Shown here one piece after another: positions 6,362 to 12,880 of a DNA stretch of 12,880 nucleotides. The position numbers and the translations under genes are program-made. The first letter of the stretch is position 1, and each line of letters begins with the position of its first letter. The notes beneath the pieces are model-generated. The model was not told the origin of the DNA and made no database searches. It saw only the letters and a list, made by a program, of their open reading frames with translations. The DNA is from an uncultured Verrucomicrobiales bacterium (GTDB taxonomy: Bacteria; Verrucomicrobiota; Verrucomicrobiia; Limisphaerales; JACDHS01). Location: assembly GCA_937983475.1 (NCBI GenBank), contig CALJZV010000350.1, forward strand, positions 1 to 12,880. The letters run 5' to 3'.

Positions 6362-7428
6362 AGCACCCGGAAAGCCCGCCCCAAATGATCGGGGTGCGCC
6401 AGGGTTTGAAACTGGCGCGATTTAGCGGCAGTCCATTCGGTGGCGGCCTCCGGATTTTTCATCAACAACGAAACGGCTTCAGTAAGAAACTGGCTTTGGG
6501 AAATGATCTCCTCGGATTTCAGGCCGGCGGCTTCCCCAGCCCGGCGGATTGCCGTGAAATTCACATGCGCGGTGATGTCCTGTTCCCCGGGACGCTCCAA
6601 AACATTCTCCGACAAACGATGATGAAAATAAGCCCGGACAGTTCCGTTAAACCGCTCCGGGCGCAGCAGTTCATTTTCTTCGCACCCGTAATCCAGCGCG
6701 ACCAATTTGCCTTGCTGCAGCCGTTGCGCCGCCTCTTTCCACCACGCCACGGCAGCCGAGGACACTTCGACGGAGAATCCATCCGGGAGAACGCGCGCCA
6801 GTTCCTCAGGAATCAATGGCAGCGACAAACCGGCCTCAGGCGGGCGATCGCCCCGTTTCCAGCAAAATCGCTGTCCATCCCAATCCACCAACCACTCCCG
6901 CCACGCTGTTTCCTGGCCGTTCCAGTAGAAGCGCCGCACGGGCATGGCATCGAGCAGTTCGTTGGAAAAAATCACGCCACAAACGGGCGGCGTTTCCTGC
7001 CATGACTCAAACCACCGCACATTTTCCACAAACCCGTCCAAATACTCCCTCTGCCAGGACTGCCTGATGGGCGATGGTTCCACGATCCAATATTGAAGGC
7101 GGCGAAACACCTCAGGGCTCAGCCGTTTTAAAGCGGCCAACACATCCCCCGCCAACTGTCCCTCATGGGCGCCCGCCTCCAGAATTTGGAACGCATGTGA
7201 CGTTGGCAGCAGAGGCTCCAGCCATTGAAGAAAGCGCACGGCCAGCAATTCACCAAACAACGGACCCGCGCTGACACTCGTATAAAAATCCCCGCGGCAT
7301 CCAATCTGCTTGTTGCGTTCGTAATAACCAAGCTGAGGTATGTACAGCGCCAATTCCATGAAACGAGCGAAGGAAAGAGGGCCGGCGCAGCCTACTTCCC
7401 GAGAAATAATTTTGCTCAAATCATCCAT
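6343..7428 (-). CDS. MidA/NDUFAF7-family SAM-dependent methyltransferase (DUF185)
   Basis: A 361-residue protein with the family's landmarks in order: an N-terminal segment, ISFARFMELALYIPQLGYY-like (about 17-37), then GCRGDFYTSVSAGPLFGELLA (about 43-63), the SAM-binding ILEAGAHEGQLAGDVL (about 83-98), FSNELLDAMPVRRF, KLVALDYGCEENE, and GEQDITAHVNF near the C-terminus. Mitochondrial NDUFAF7/MidA methylates an arginine of a complex I subunit. Bacterial relatives are protein arginine methyltransferases by inference, and the target here is unknown. The loop after motif I is AGAHEG, where the family usually has GPGRG, a modest departure. The ATG at 7428 is 56 bases from the divergent pilT start and has no Shine-Dalgarno. 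Its 3' end overlaps smr by 16 bases. Confidence 0.88.
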   Translation of the reverse strand: MDDLSKIISREVGCAGPLSFARFMELALYIPQLGYYERNKQIGCRGDFYTSVSAGPLFGELLAVRFLQWLEPLLPTSHAFQILEAGAHEGQLAGDVLAALKRLSPEVFRRLQYWIVEPSPIRQSWQREYLDGFVENVRWFESWQETPPVCGVIFSNELLDAMPVRRFYWNGQETAWREWLVDWDGQRFCWKRGDRPPEAGLSLPLIPEELARVLPDGFSVEVSSAAVAWWKEAAQRLQQGKLVALDYGCEENELLRPERFNGTVRAYFHHRLSENVLERPGEQDITAHVNFTAIRRAGEAAGLKSEEIISQSQFLTEAVSLLMKNPEAATEWTAAKSRQFQTLAHPDHLGRAFRVLVQSRD

Positions 7429-7432
7429 TGGC

Positions 7433-7461
7433 TTGCGGGAAACTATTTTTTCCGATACTAA
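7433..7461 (+). promoter_or_regulatory. Possible promoter for the pilT operon
   Basis: TTGCGG (7433-7438) and TACTAA (7456-7461) are 17 bases apart in the 56-base gap between divergent starts. Each box matches only three of six consensus positions, so this is tentative. Transcription would begin about 17 bases before the pilT ATG. Confidence 0.22.
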
Positions 7462-7484
7462 TCAGGCAGTTTTCTTCAAGGCAT

Positions 7485-8579
7485 ATGGCGAAAATTGACG
7501 CGTTTTTCAATCTGATGTTCGAGCAAAAGGCCTCGGACCTTCACATGTCGTCGGGCAATCCCCCGATTCTCCGCATTAACGGCGAACTGCAACGCGTGGA
7601 TTATCCACCCCTGGAAAACGACCATTTGAAGGGGATGCTCTACGAAATCACGCCTGAATACAAAATCAAACAGTTCGAAGAAACCGGCGACGTCGACTTC
7701 GGCTACGAGATTCCGGGCCTTGCCCGGTTCCGCGCCAATTTTTTCCAGCAAAAGTACGGCATCGCGTCGGTGTTCCGGCAGATTCCCTCAAAGGTGCTGT
7801 CGTTTGACGATTTTGAAAAATTTGACGCCCCCATGCCGGCGGTGCTCAAGAAGTTCTGCATGCTTCACCGCGGCTTGGTTGTAGTCACCGGGCCGACCGG
7901 TTCGGGCAAGTCCACCACCTTGGCGGCCATGGTGGATTACGCCAACAAGAACCGCAAAGACCACATCATCACGGTCGAGGACCCCATCGAATTCGTCCAT
8001 GAGAGCAAGAACTGCCTGGTCAACCACCGCGAGGTTGGCATCCACACCAAGACCTTTGCCGCCGCCTTGAAGGCGTCGTTGCGCGAAGACCCGGACATCA
8101 TCCTGGTCGGCGAGATGCGCGATCTGGAAACAATTGAGCTGGCGCTTACAGCCGCCAGCACCGGCCACTTGGTTTTCGGCACGTTGCATACGCAAAGCGC
8201 CGCCAAGACTGTGGACCGCATCATTGACGTCTTTCCTGCCGACCAGCAGAACAAAATCCGGACCACTCTCTCCGAGGCGCTCAAGGGCATTGTCGCGCAG
8301 AATTTGTTCAAGCGCATTGACAAGAAGGGCCGCGTGGCCGCGCTGGAGATTCTGGTGTTCACCACCGCCGTCGCCAACCTGGTGCGCGAAGGCAAAACCC
8401 ACCAGATTCCGGGCATGATTCAGGTCGGCAAAAAGCTGGGCAACATTCCCTTGGACGACTCCATCATGGAACACTTGCGCATGAAGCGCATTTCCCCCGA
8501 GGAAGCGTATGACAAGTGCCTGGACAAGAAAAAATTTCGTCCGTTTTTGGCCCATCCGCCCGAAGATGACGATATGTAA
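7485..8579 (+). CDS. pilT: Type IV pilus retraction ATPase PilT
   Basis: A 364-residue hexameric ATPase that depolymerises type IV pili at the inner-membrane base, powering retraction and twitching. The N-terminal domain has the classic ASDLH20MSSGNPPILRINGEL. The motor domain has Walker A G136-PTGSGK142-ST, the Asp box TVEDPIEF, REVGIHTKTFAAALKASLREDPD, Walker B IILVGE210MRD, and the His box STGHLVFGTLHT. The C-terminal part keeps the PilT-specific AVANLVREGKTHQIPGMIQ (AIRNLIRE motif), which separates it from PilB. Length is normal for PilT. The ATG at 7485 is chosen because MAKIDAFFNLMF fits family N-termini; a TTG at 7428 would add 19 odd residues. AAGG lies just three bases before the ATG. 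A pilU-like paralogue follows after 54 bases. Confidence 0.96.
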   Translation: MAKIDAFFNLMFEQKASDLHMSSGNPPILRINGELQRVDYPPLENDHLKGMLYEITPEYKIKQFEETGDVDFGYEIPGLARFRANFFQQKYGIASVFRQIPSKVLSFDDFEKFDAPMPAVLKKFCMLHRGLVVVTGPTGSGKSTTLAAMVDYANKNRKDHIITVEDPIEFVHESKNCLVNHREVGIHTKTFAAALKASLREDPDIILVGEMRDLETIELALTAASTGHLVFGTLHTQSAAKTVDRIIDVFPADQQNKIRTTLSEALKGIVAQNLFKRIDKKGRVAALEILVFTTAVANLVREGKTHQIPGMIQVGKKLGNIPLDDSIMEHLRMKRISPEEAYDKCLDKKKFRPFLAHPPEDDDM

Positions 8580-8633
8580 GCCCAAACCGTTTTTCGCCGG
8601 AACACGCGGCGCGATTCAACCCAAAGTCAAACC

Positions 8634-9857
8634 ATGAGGCGCAACGAACTTGATTACATTTTAAAAACCATGTTGGAGGGGCCGGATGTCAGCGACGAGG
8701 TCAAGAAGGACATCTCCGACCTGAACTTCACCGTGGATAAACCGCTCCAGGTCGAACACTGGGGCGAACTGGTCACCATTCCCTGCACGCCTCCGATTGA
8801 AAAACTGACGCCTTATCAGACTGAAATGGTGGCCCTGAACCTGATCGCCAGCAACTATCGCCTCACCGAGGACCTGGTGCGCCATGGCTCCTGTGATTCC
8901 TCCTATTCTTTGGATGGCGTGGCCCGGTTCCGCGTAAATGTCTTTTCTCAACGCGGCAATTTTTCGGTTGTGTTGCGAAAACTCAACACCATTATCCCGA
9001 CGCTGGCCGACCTGGAAATGCCGCCCATTTTCAACGAAGTCTCCAAGGAAAAAACCGGTCTAATCCTTGTCACCGGCGCCACCGGGTCCGGCAAATCCAC
9101 CACCTTGGCCGGCGTGCTCAACGAAATCAATGAGTCCCGGTCCATCCACGTCATCACCTTGGAAGACCCGGTGGAATTCATTCACCCGCAAAAAAAAGCG
9201 ACCTTCAACCAGCGCGAACTGGGAACAGACTTCAACACCTTCGCCAGCGGGCTGCGCGCCGCGTTGCGTCAGGCGCCCAAAATCATTCTCGTCGGCGAAA
9301 TGCGCGACCGCGAAACGGTGGAAATCGCCCTGAGTGCCGCCGAAACGGGCCATTTGGTCTTGAGCACGCTCCACACCATTGACGCTGGCCAGACCATCAA
9401 CCGCATTTTGGGCATGTTCGAACCCGAGGAGCAGGAGCAGGTCCGCGTCCGCCTCGCCGACACCCTCAAATGGGTCATCAGCCAGCGATTGGTGCCCAAA
9501 CTCGGCGGAGGACGGCAAGTGCTGCTGGAAATCATGGGCAACAACATTCGCACCAAGGAAACCATCGTGCAGGGCGAAAGCGAGGGCAAGAGCTTCTACG
9601 AAATCATCGAAGCCAGCTATCCTTTTGGCTGGCGCACGTTTGACCATGCGGCCGTGGAAGCCTACGAGGCAGGCCTCATCAGCGAGGACGTGGCTTTGCA
9701 ACATTGCAGCAAGCGCGGCGTGGTGACTCGCAAGATTGACTACGTCAAAAAAGCCCGCGGCGAATCCACCACAAGCACGGATCTGAAAATGAAACACACT
9801 TTCGACACCTCGGTTTCAGGGCCGCCGCCGGTGCCGGGCAAACTCAAGCTCCGATAA
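8634..9857 (+). CDS. PilT/PilU-type pilus retraction ATPase paralogue
   Basis: A 407-residue secretion-type ATPase related to the preceding PilT. It retains Walker A G148-ATGSGK154-ST, TLEDPVEF, Walker B IILVGE222MRDRET, and ETGHLVLSTLHT, so it should hydrolyse ATP. Two features point to the PilU-like branch: RQAP, where PilT has REDP, just before Walker B, and DRET after it. In PilU-bearing species this protein assists PilT under load rather than acting alone. The N-terminal domain is strongly diverged: the SDLH motif is SDLN31, and the usual GxPPxxRxxGE becomes VDKPLQVEHWGEL. The PilT-specific AIRNLIRE motif is replaced by NIRTKETIVQGE. A Ser/Thr/Pro-rich C-terminal tail (about 375-407) follows. 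The ATG at 8634 lacks a Shine-Dalgarno. A receiver-like gene follows four bases after the stop. Confidence 0.9.
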   Translation: MRRNELDYILKTMLEGPDVSDEVKKDISDLNFTVDKPLQVEHWGELVTIPCTPPIEKLTPYQTEMVALNLIASNYRLTEDLVRHGSCDSSYSLDGVARFRVNVFSQRGNFSVVLRKLNTIIPTLADLEMPPIFNEVSKEKTGLILVTGATGSGKSTTLAGVLNEINESRSIHVITLEDPVEFIHPQKKATFNQRELGTDFNTFASGLRAALRQAPKIILVGEMRDRETVEIALSAAETGHLVLSTLHTIDAGQTINRILGMFEPEEQEQVRVRLADTLKWVISQRLVPKLGGGRQVLLEIMGNNIRTKETIVQGESEGKSFYEIIEASYPFGWRTFDHAAVEAYEAGLISEDVALQHCSKRGVVTRKIDYVKKARGESTTSTDLKMKHTFDTSVSGPPPVPGKLKLR

Positions 9858-9861
9858 CATT

Positions 9862-10326
9862 ATGACGACGGATTTTGATTTTATCAGCGCAACAGACCGT
9901 CCCGCTCTTGTTGCCATCAACAATGTCGAACTGCTCGGCTACGCCCGGGACACGCTCACCGAACTGGGCTACAAAGTACATCACATCGAGTCGCACGAGG
10001 AGTTTTCGACCCGGTTTGGTGAAATTCAATACCAAGTGCTCATGCTGGATGAAAGTTTTGGCGGAGACACTAGCGCCAATCCCACCCTTCAAACCCTTCA
10101 AAACATGGGGATGAACCAGAGGCGCCATGCCACGATCATCCTTTTGGGAGAAAATTTTGAAACGCTCAACGCCATGCAGGCTTTTCAGAAAAGCGTTCAT
10201 GCTGTCATCAATTATTCCGAATTAAACCTGCTGCCTCAACTCATCCAAAAGGTTGTCAGCGACAACGACGTGTTCCTCCAGGTCTTTCGCGAAACGATCC
10301 GGCGCGTTGCCCAGCAGGGAACCTAA
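9862..10326 (+). CDS. Degenerate response-regulator receiver-like protein
   Basis: A 154-residue single-domain protein whose pattern resembles a CheY-like receiver: a first beta strand PALVAINNVELLGYAR, a helix, a third strand YQVLMLD63ESFGG carrying a possible phospho-acceptor Asp, a fourth strand ATIILLGEN, and a final strand AVINYSEL. The acidic pair normally ending strand one is replaced by N20-N21, and the conserved Lys-Pro after strand five is missing. Phosphorylation is therefore doubtful and it may be a pseudo-receiver protein-interaction domain. It starts four bases after the PilU-like gene, so is co-translated with it and probably bears on pilus retraction; that role is inferred from position only. 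The family match is by eye and a different alpha/beta fold cannot be excluded. Confidence 0.6.
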   Translation: MTTDFDFISATDRPALVAINNVELLGYARDTLTELGYKVHHIESHEEFSTRFGEIQYQVLMLDESFGGDTSANPTLQTLQNMGMNQRRHATIILLGENFETLNAMQAFQKSVHAVINYSELNLLPQLIQKVVSDNDVFLQVFRETIRRVAQQGT

Positions 10327-10380
10327 CCGCCTCAATCGGCGCAGCATTAGACCCGGCAGAGCACTTCGGCCCACTGATTC

Positions 10381-11124
10381 ATGTTGCGACTTGACCAGGC
10401 CCTAGTGGACCGCGGTTTGTGCGACAGCCGCGAGAAAGCCAAGCGCGCCATTTTGGCAGGCCAGGTTCGTGTCAACAACCAACCCGCCCGCAAGCCTGGC
10501 GACTCGGTCCAACAGGACGCTATACTCACGCTGGATACCCCGGAAAAATTCGTCAGCCGTGGCGGCCACAAACTGGAGCACGCCTTGGAACATTTTGGCC
10601 TCGATGTGACCGGCCTCACGGCGATCGACCTCGGCGCCTCCACCGGCGGGTTTACCGATTGCCTCCTGCAGCGTGGCGCGGCCAGGGTGTACGCCGTGGA
10701 CGTCGGACGCGGCCAGCTTGCCTGGAAACTGCGTCAGGATGCGCGAGTGGTCGTGATGGAAAAAACCAACGCCCGCACCCTCACCTCTGCACAGTTTCCA
10801 CCGCCCTTTGAGCCGGTGGCACTTATCGTCATAGACTGCTCATTCATCTCGTTGCGAAAAATTCTCCCCGCCGCCGTTGCATTGCTTCGTCCCGGCGGTA
10901 AAATCGTCGCACTGATCAAGCCCCAGTTCGAAGCTGGCAAAGCCGAGGCGGACAAGGGCGCGGGCGTCATCACCGACGCCGCCGTGCATGAGCGTGTCCT
11001 CAACGAACTGAGAATGTTTGTGGAAATTGAAACCCCGCTTTGTTGGCTCGGCCTGACTGAATCGCCGCTGTTGGGGCCGGCCGGCAACAAAGAATTTTTG
11101 ACCCTGCTTGAAAAAGGCGCCTGA
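10381..11124 (+). CDS. tlyA: TlyA-family rRNA 2'-O-methyltransferase
   Basis: A 247-residue protein with an S4 RNA-binding domain (about 1-60, LRLDQALVDRGLCDSREKAKRAILAGQV) and an FtsJ-like SAM methyltransferase domain. Clear motifs are FVSRGGHKLEHAL, the SAM loop A81-IDLGASTGG90-FTDCLL, VYAVDVGRGQLAWKLR, DCSFISLRKILP, and LIKPQFEAGK, the last two holding the Asp and Lys of the K-D-K-E catalytic set. Mycobacterial TlyA methylates cytidines in 16S and 23S rRNA (and sets capreomycin sensitivity); the older name hemolysin A is misleading. Here the target is assumed from homology. Length is slightly under the usual 265-275. The ATG at 10381 matches the family N-terminus MLRLDQ and has no Shine-Dalgarno. 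The gene's end overlaps the NAD kinase start by 17 bases. Confidence 0.93.
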   Translation: MLRLDQALVDRGLCDSREKAKRAILAGQVRVNNQPARKPGDSVQQDAILTLDTPEKFVSRGGHKLEHALEHFGLDVTGLTAIDLGASTGGFTDCLLQRGAARVYAVDVGRGQLAWKLRQDARVVVMEKTNARTLTSAQFPPPFEPVALIVIDCSFISLRKILPAAVALLRPGGKIVALIKPQFEAGKAEADKGAGVITDAAVHERVLNELRMFVEIETPLCWLGLTESPLLGPAGNKEFLTLLEKGA

Positions 11125-11992
11125 ACACATCCGCCGCATTGGCATCATCGCCAACACGGAAAAGCCCGCCAGCCGCAATGTCGTCCGGCGGGTGGCGGCC
11201 TTGTCCACCGCCGCACAGCGCGAGGTCTGGTGCGACCAGGCCACCGCCACCTTTTCGGCGATTTCCTGCCGCACAACCCCTGGCATGGCGGCATTGCAGC
11301 GCGCAGTGGACCTGCTGGTGGTGTGCGGCGGTGATGGAACCATCCTGCGCGTAGTCCGCGAACTTAATGGCACCCGCACCCCGGTCTTCGGCATCAACGC
11401 GGGACGGCTCGGATTTTTGACCGCCGTCCCCTCCATTCAACTTTCCTCTGCTTTCGAGAAAATCTGGCAGGGCGATTACGCAATTGAAACACGTCCTCTC
11501 ATCGAGGCCTTCGGCACGCTTCAGGGAAAGGAATTCCGTCAACTGGCCCTTAACGACATTGTCATCAGTCGCGGCGCGGTTTCCCGGTTGATTGAGCTGG
11601 ATGTCACAGTCAATTCACAGCCTCTGACACGCTACCGATGCGATGGGTTGATTGTCAGTTCACCCACTGGTTCCACGGCCTATTCTCTGTCTGCGGGCGG
11701 CGCGATTGTCAGCCCGGACGCCGACGTGTTTGCCATCACCCCCATTTGTCCGCACACACTCTCAAACCGCTCTGTCATTGTTGGCCTGAGTTCGGTCATT
11801 GGTGTCAAAATCCTCAGCGAAAAAGTGCATACCACCATTTCCGCCGATGGCCAGTTCCAGGTGGACCTGGCGGCAGGAGATGAAATTTTCATTCGTCGCA
11901 GCCGCGCCTCAATTCAACTGTTGCAACTGGACGGCTCATCCTTTTTTGAAACCGTCCGGCGCAAACTGCACTGGAGCGGCTCCAACGTGTAA
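11108..11992 (+). CDS. nadK: NAD kinase
   Basis: A 294-residue cytoplasmic enzyme that phosphorylates NAD to NADP, the only known route to NADP. Motifs: G74-GDGT78 with catalytic D76 (in LLVVCGGDGTILRVVR), FGINAGRLGFL, N149-D150 in ALNDIVISRG (the NE/D motif), and DGLIVSSPTGSTAYSLSAGGAIV. The C-terminal ICPHTLSNRSVIV is also characteristic. The start is TTG at 11108: a stop (TGA, 11099-11101) closes the frame just upstream, and no ATG or GTG lies before the conserved RRIGIIANTEKP. It overlaps the end of tlyA by 17 bases, suggesting translational coupling, a common tlyA-nadK arrangement. There is no Shine-Dalgarno. The lacI-family gene begins eight bases after its stop. Confidence 0.95.
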   Translation: MKKAPEHIRRIGIIANTEKPASRNVVRRVAALSTAAQREVWCDQATATFSAISCRTTPGMAALQRAVDLLVVCGGDGTILRVVRELNGTRTPVFGINAGRLGFLTAVPSIQLSSAFEKIWQGDYAIETRPLIEAFGTLQGKEFRQLALNDIVISRGAVSRLIELDVTVNSQPLTRYRCDGLIVSSPTGSTAYSLSAGGAIVSPDADVFAITPICPHTLSNRSVIVGLSSVIGVKILSEKVHTTISADGQFQVDLAAGDEIFIRRSRASIQLLQLDGSSFFETVRRKLHWSGSNV

Positions 11993-12000
11993 TCAATCCC

Positions 12001-12880
12001 ATGCCATCGATGGTACGACTTAAAGACATTGCCGCCCACGCAGGCGTTTCGGTAATGACCGTTTCCAAGGCCCTGCGGGACGAATCGGACATTTCAGCGG
12101 CCACCAAAGCGCGCATCAAGCAACTGGCCCAGCAACTGGGCTATGTGCCCGACACCATGGCTCAAGGATTGCGCAACAAGACCAGCCGCCTGCTGGGACT
12201 GCTCATCTCCTCCATCACCAACCCGGTCTTTGCGCGCATGATTCTTGCGCTGGAGGAACAATGCTACGAACTGGGCTATGAATTAATCATCGCCCACACG
12301 CGCAACCTCCCCGAACGCGAGGAAACCCAGGTCCGCCGTCTCCTGTCGCGGCGCGTGGATGGCCTGTTTATTTCGCCGGTGTATCGCATGGCGCCGTCCG
12401 CCCCGATTTATGAGGAATTAAAACGCCGCGGCACACCCGTGGTGATCCTCGGGCACCAAGCCACATTCTGCACCCAGTTCGTCAATGTCGAAACCGACGA
12501 CATCCAGGGCAGCTACAACGCCACACGCCACCTGCTCGAACTGGGGCACCGCCGCATCGCCTACTTTGCCGGGCCGATTGTTTCGCCCTTTGCCCAAGAG
12601 CGTTTCGAGGGCTATCGCCGCGCCTTGCGCGAGGCCAAGATCGAGCCGGAGGACAAGCTTGTGTTCCACGCCGGCACCACCATTGAGGAAGGAGAAAAAG
12701 CCGCGCTGCAAATGCTCAATGAAATGCCCGATGCCACCGCGGTGCAAACCTTCAACGATATGGTGGCCATCGGCGCAGCCAACGTGTTTTTGAACCAGGG
12801 CATCCGCATCCCGCAGCAACTCTCCATCGTCGGCTTTGGCAATGTGCTCACCGCCGAGCATTTCCGGGTTCCGCTTACCA
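12001..12880 (+). CDS. LacI-family transcriptional regulator (3' end beyond window)
   Basis: 293 codons are visible and the frame is open to the window edge. The N-terminal helix-turn-helix reads VRLKDIAAHAGVSVMTVSKALRD (about 5-27), with the hinge region LGYVPDTMAQGLRNKTS. A periplasmic-binding-protein-like effector domain follows: LLGLLISSITNPVFARMI, RRVDGLFISPV, ATRHLLELGHRRIAYFAGP, ERFEGYRRAL, TAVQTFNDMVAIGAANVF, and LSIVGFGN. About 45 C-terminal residues are probably missing. It should bind DNA as a dimer and respond to a sugar or related ligand; the effector cannot be predicted. ATG at 12001 is used; ATG at 12010 (MVRLKD) is an equally good start. It lies eight bases after nadK, so it may share that transcript. 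The target operon is not in view. Confidence 0.93.
   Translation, partial: MPSMVRLKDIAAHAGVSVMTVSKALRDESDISAATKARIKQLAQQLGYVPDTMAQGLRNKTSRLLGLLISSITNPVFARMILALEEQCYELGYELIIAHTRNLPEREETQVRRLLSRRVDGLFISPVYRMAPSAPIYEELKRRGTPVVILGHQATFCTQFVNVETDDIQGSYNATRHLLELGHRRIAYFAGPIVSPFAQERFEGYRRALREAKIEPEDKLVFHAGTTIEEGEKAALQMLNEMPDATAVQTFNDMVAIGAANVFLNQGIRIPQQLSIVGFGNVLTAEHFRVPLT

Noticed and set aside
7788..8585. 265-codon open frame on the minus strand inside pilT
   Set aside because: It is antisense to the strongly conserved pilT motor domain and has no recognisable motif.
9060..9797. 245-codon open frame on the minus strand inside the PilU-like gene
   Set aside because: It is a shadow of the plus-strand gene, which has Walker A, Walker B and His box motifs; the antisense product has no domain.
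10327..10380. Short stem (GCC...GGC) in the gap before tlyA as a terminator for the pil genes
   Set aside because: The stem is only four to five pairs with no T-run after it, so it is too weak to call.
12418..12861. 147-codon minus-strand open frame at the right end
   Set aside because: It is antisense to the LacI-family gene, which is open through the window edge and has the full helix-turn-helix and effector-domain pattern.
1..12880. Search by eye for mobile elements, CRISPR arrays, tRNA/rRNA genes, attachment sites and phage genes
   Set aside because: No spaced direct repeats, transposase or integrase motifs, or cloverleaf patterns were seen. Neighbouring genes are housekeeping or metabolic with similar base composition, so there is no sign of an island.

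Overview
The window is a gene-dense piece of a bacterial chromosome, moderately GC-rich by eye. Nothing in it looks like a phage, transposon, CRISPR array, tRNA or rRNA. The gene set best fits a Gram-negative heterotroph of the Verrucomicrobiota, possibly near Pedosphaera/Limisphaerales. It includes a secreted 3-keto-disaccharide hydrolase-like (DUF1080) lipoprotein, paired type IV pilus retraction ATPases, a two-subunit 2-oxoacid:ferredoxin oxidoreductase and almost no Shine-Dalgarno sequences. This placement is an inference from gene content, not a sequence search.

Layout. (1) Positions 1-986, minus strand: a likely operon of a TPR protein, a small Rieske ferredoxin and a conserved hypothetical protein cut by the window edge. 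(2) 1089-1871, plus: a HAD-superfamily phosphatase. (3) 2086-4887, plus: korA-korB, a 2-oxoacid (probably 2-oxoglutarate) ferredoxin oxidoreductase, with a plausible promoter in the 214-base gap before it and a very strong terminator after it. The same hairpin separates it from a convergent two-helix membrane protein (4948-5118, minus). (4) 5216-6358, plus: a DUF1080 lipoprotein followed closely by a single-domain Smr protein. (5) 6343-7428, minus: a MidA/NDUFAF7-type methyltransferase whose 3' end overlaps the Smr gene inside a perfect 16-bp palindrome. (6) 7485-10326, plus: pilT, a pilU-like paralogue and a degenerate receiver-domain protein, together a twitching-motility retraction module. 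(7) 10381-12880, plus: a TlyA-type rRNA methyltransferase, NAD kinase (TTG start, overlapping tlyA) and a LacI-family regulator cut by the right edge.

Most genes are housekeeping or central metabolism. KorAB would link the TCA cycle to the ferredoxin pool, and the Rieske protein is another small electron carrier. NAD kinase supplies NADP. TlyA, and perhaps Smr, act on RNA or nucleic acid. I did not find a clearly undescribed system. The points most worth a second look are the pilT/pilU-like/pseudo-receiver cluster, the palindrome that supplies both stop codons (and the same last four residues) to two convergent genes while resembling a terminator, and the near absence of Shine-Dalgarno motifs.
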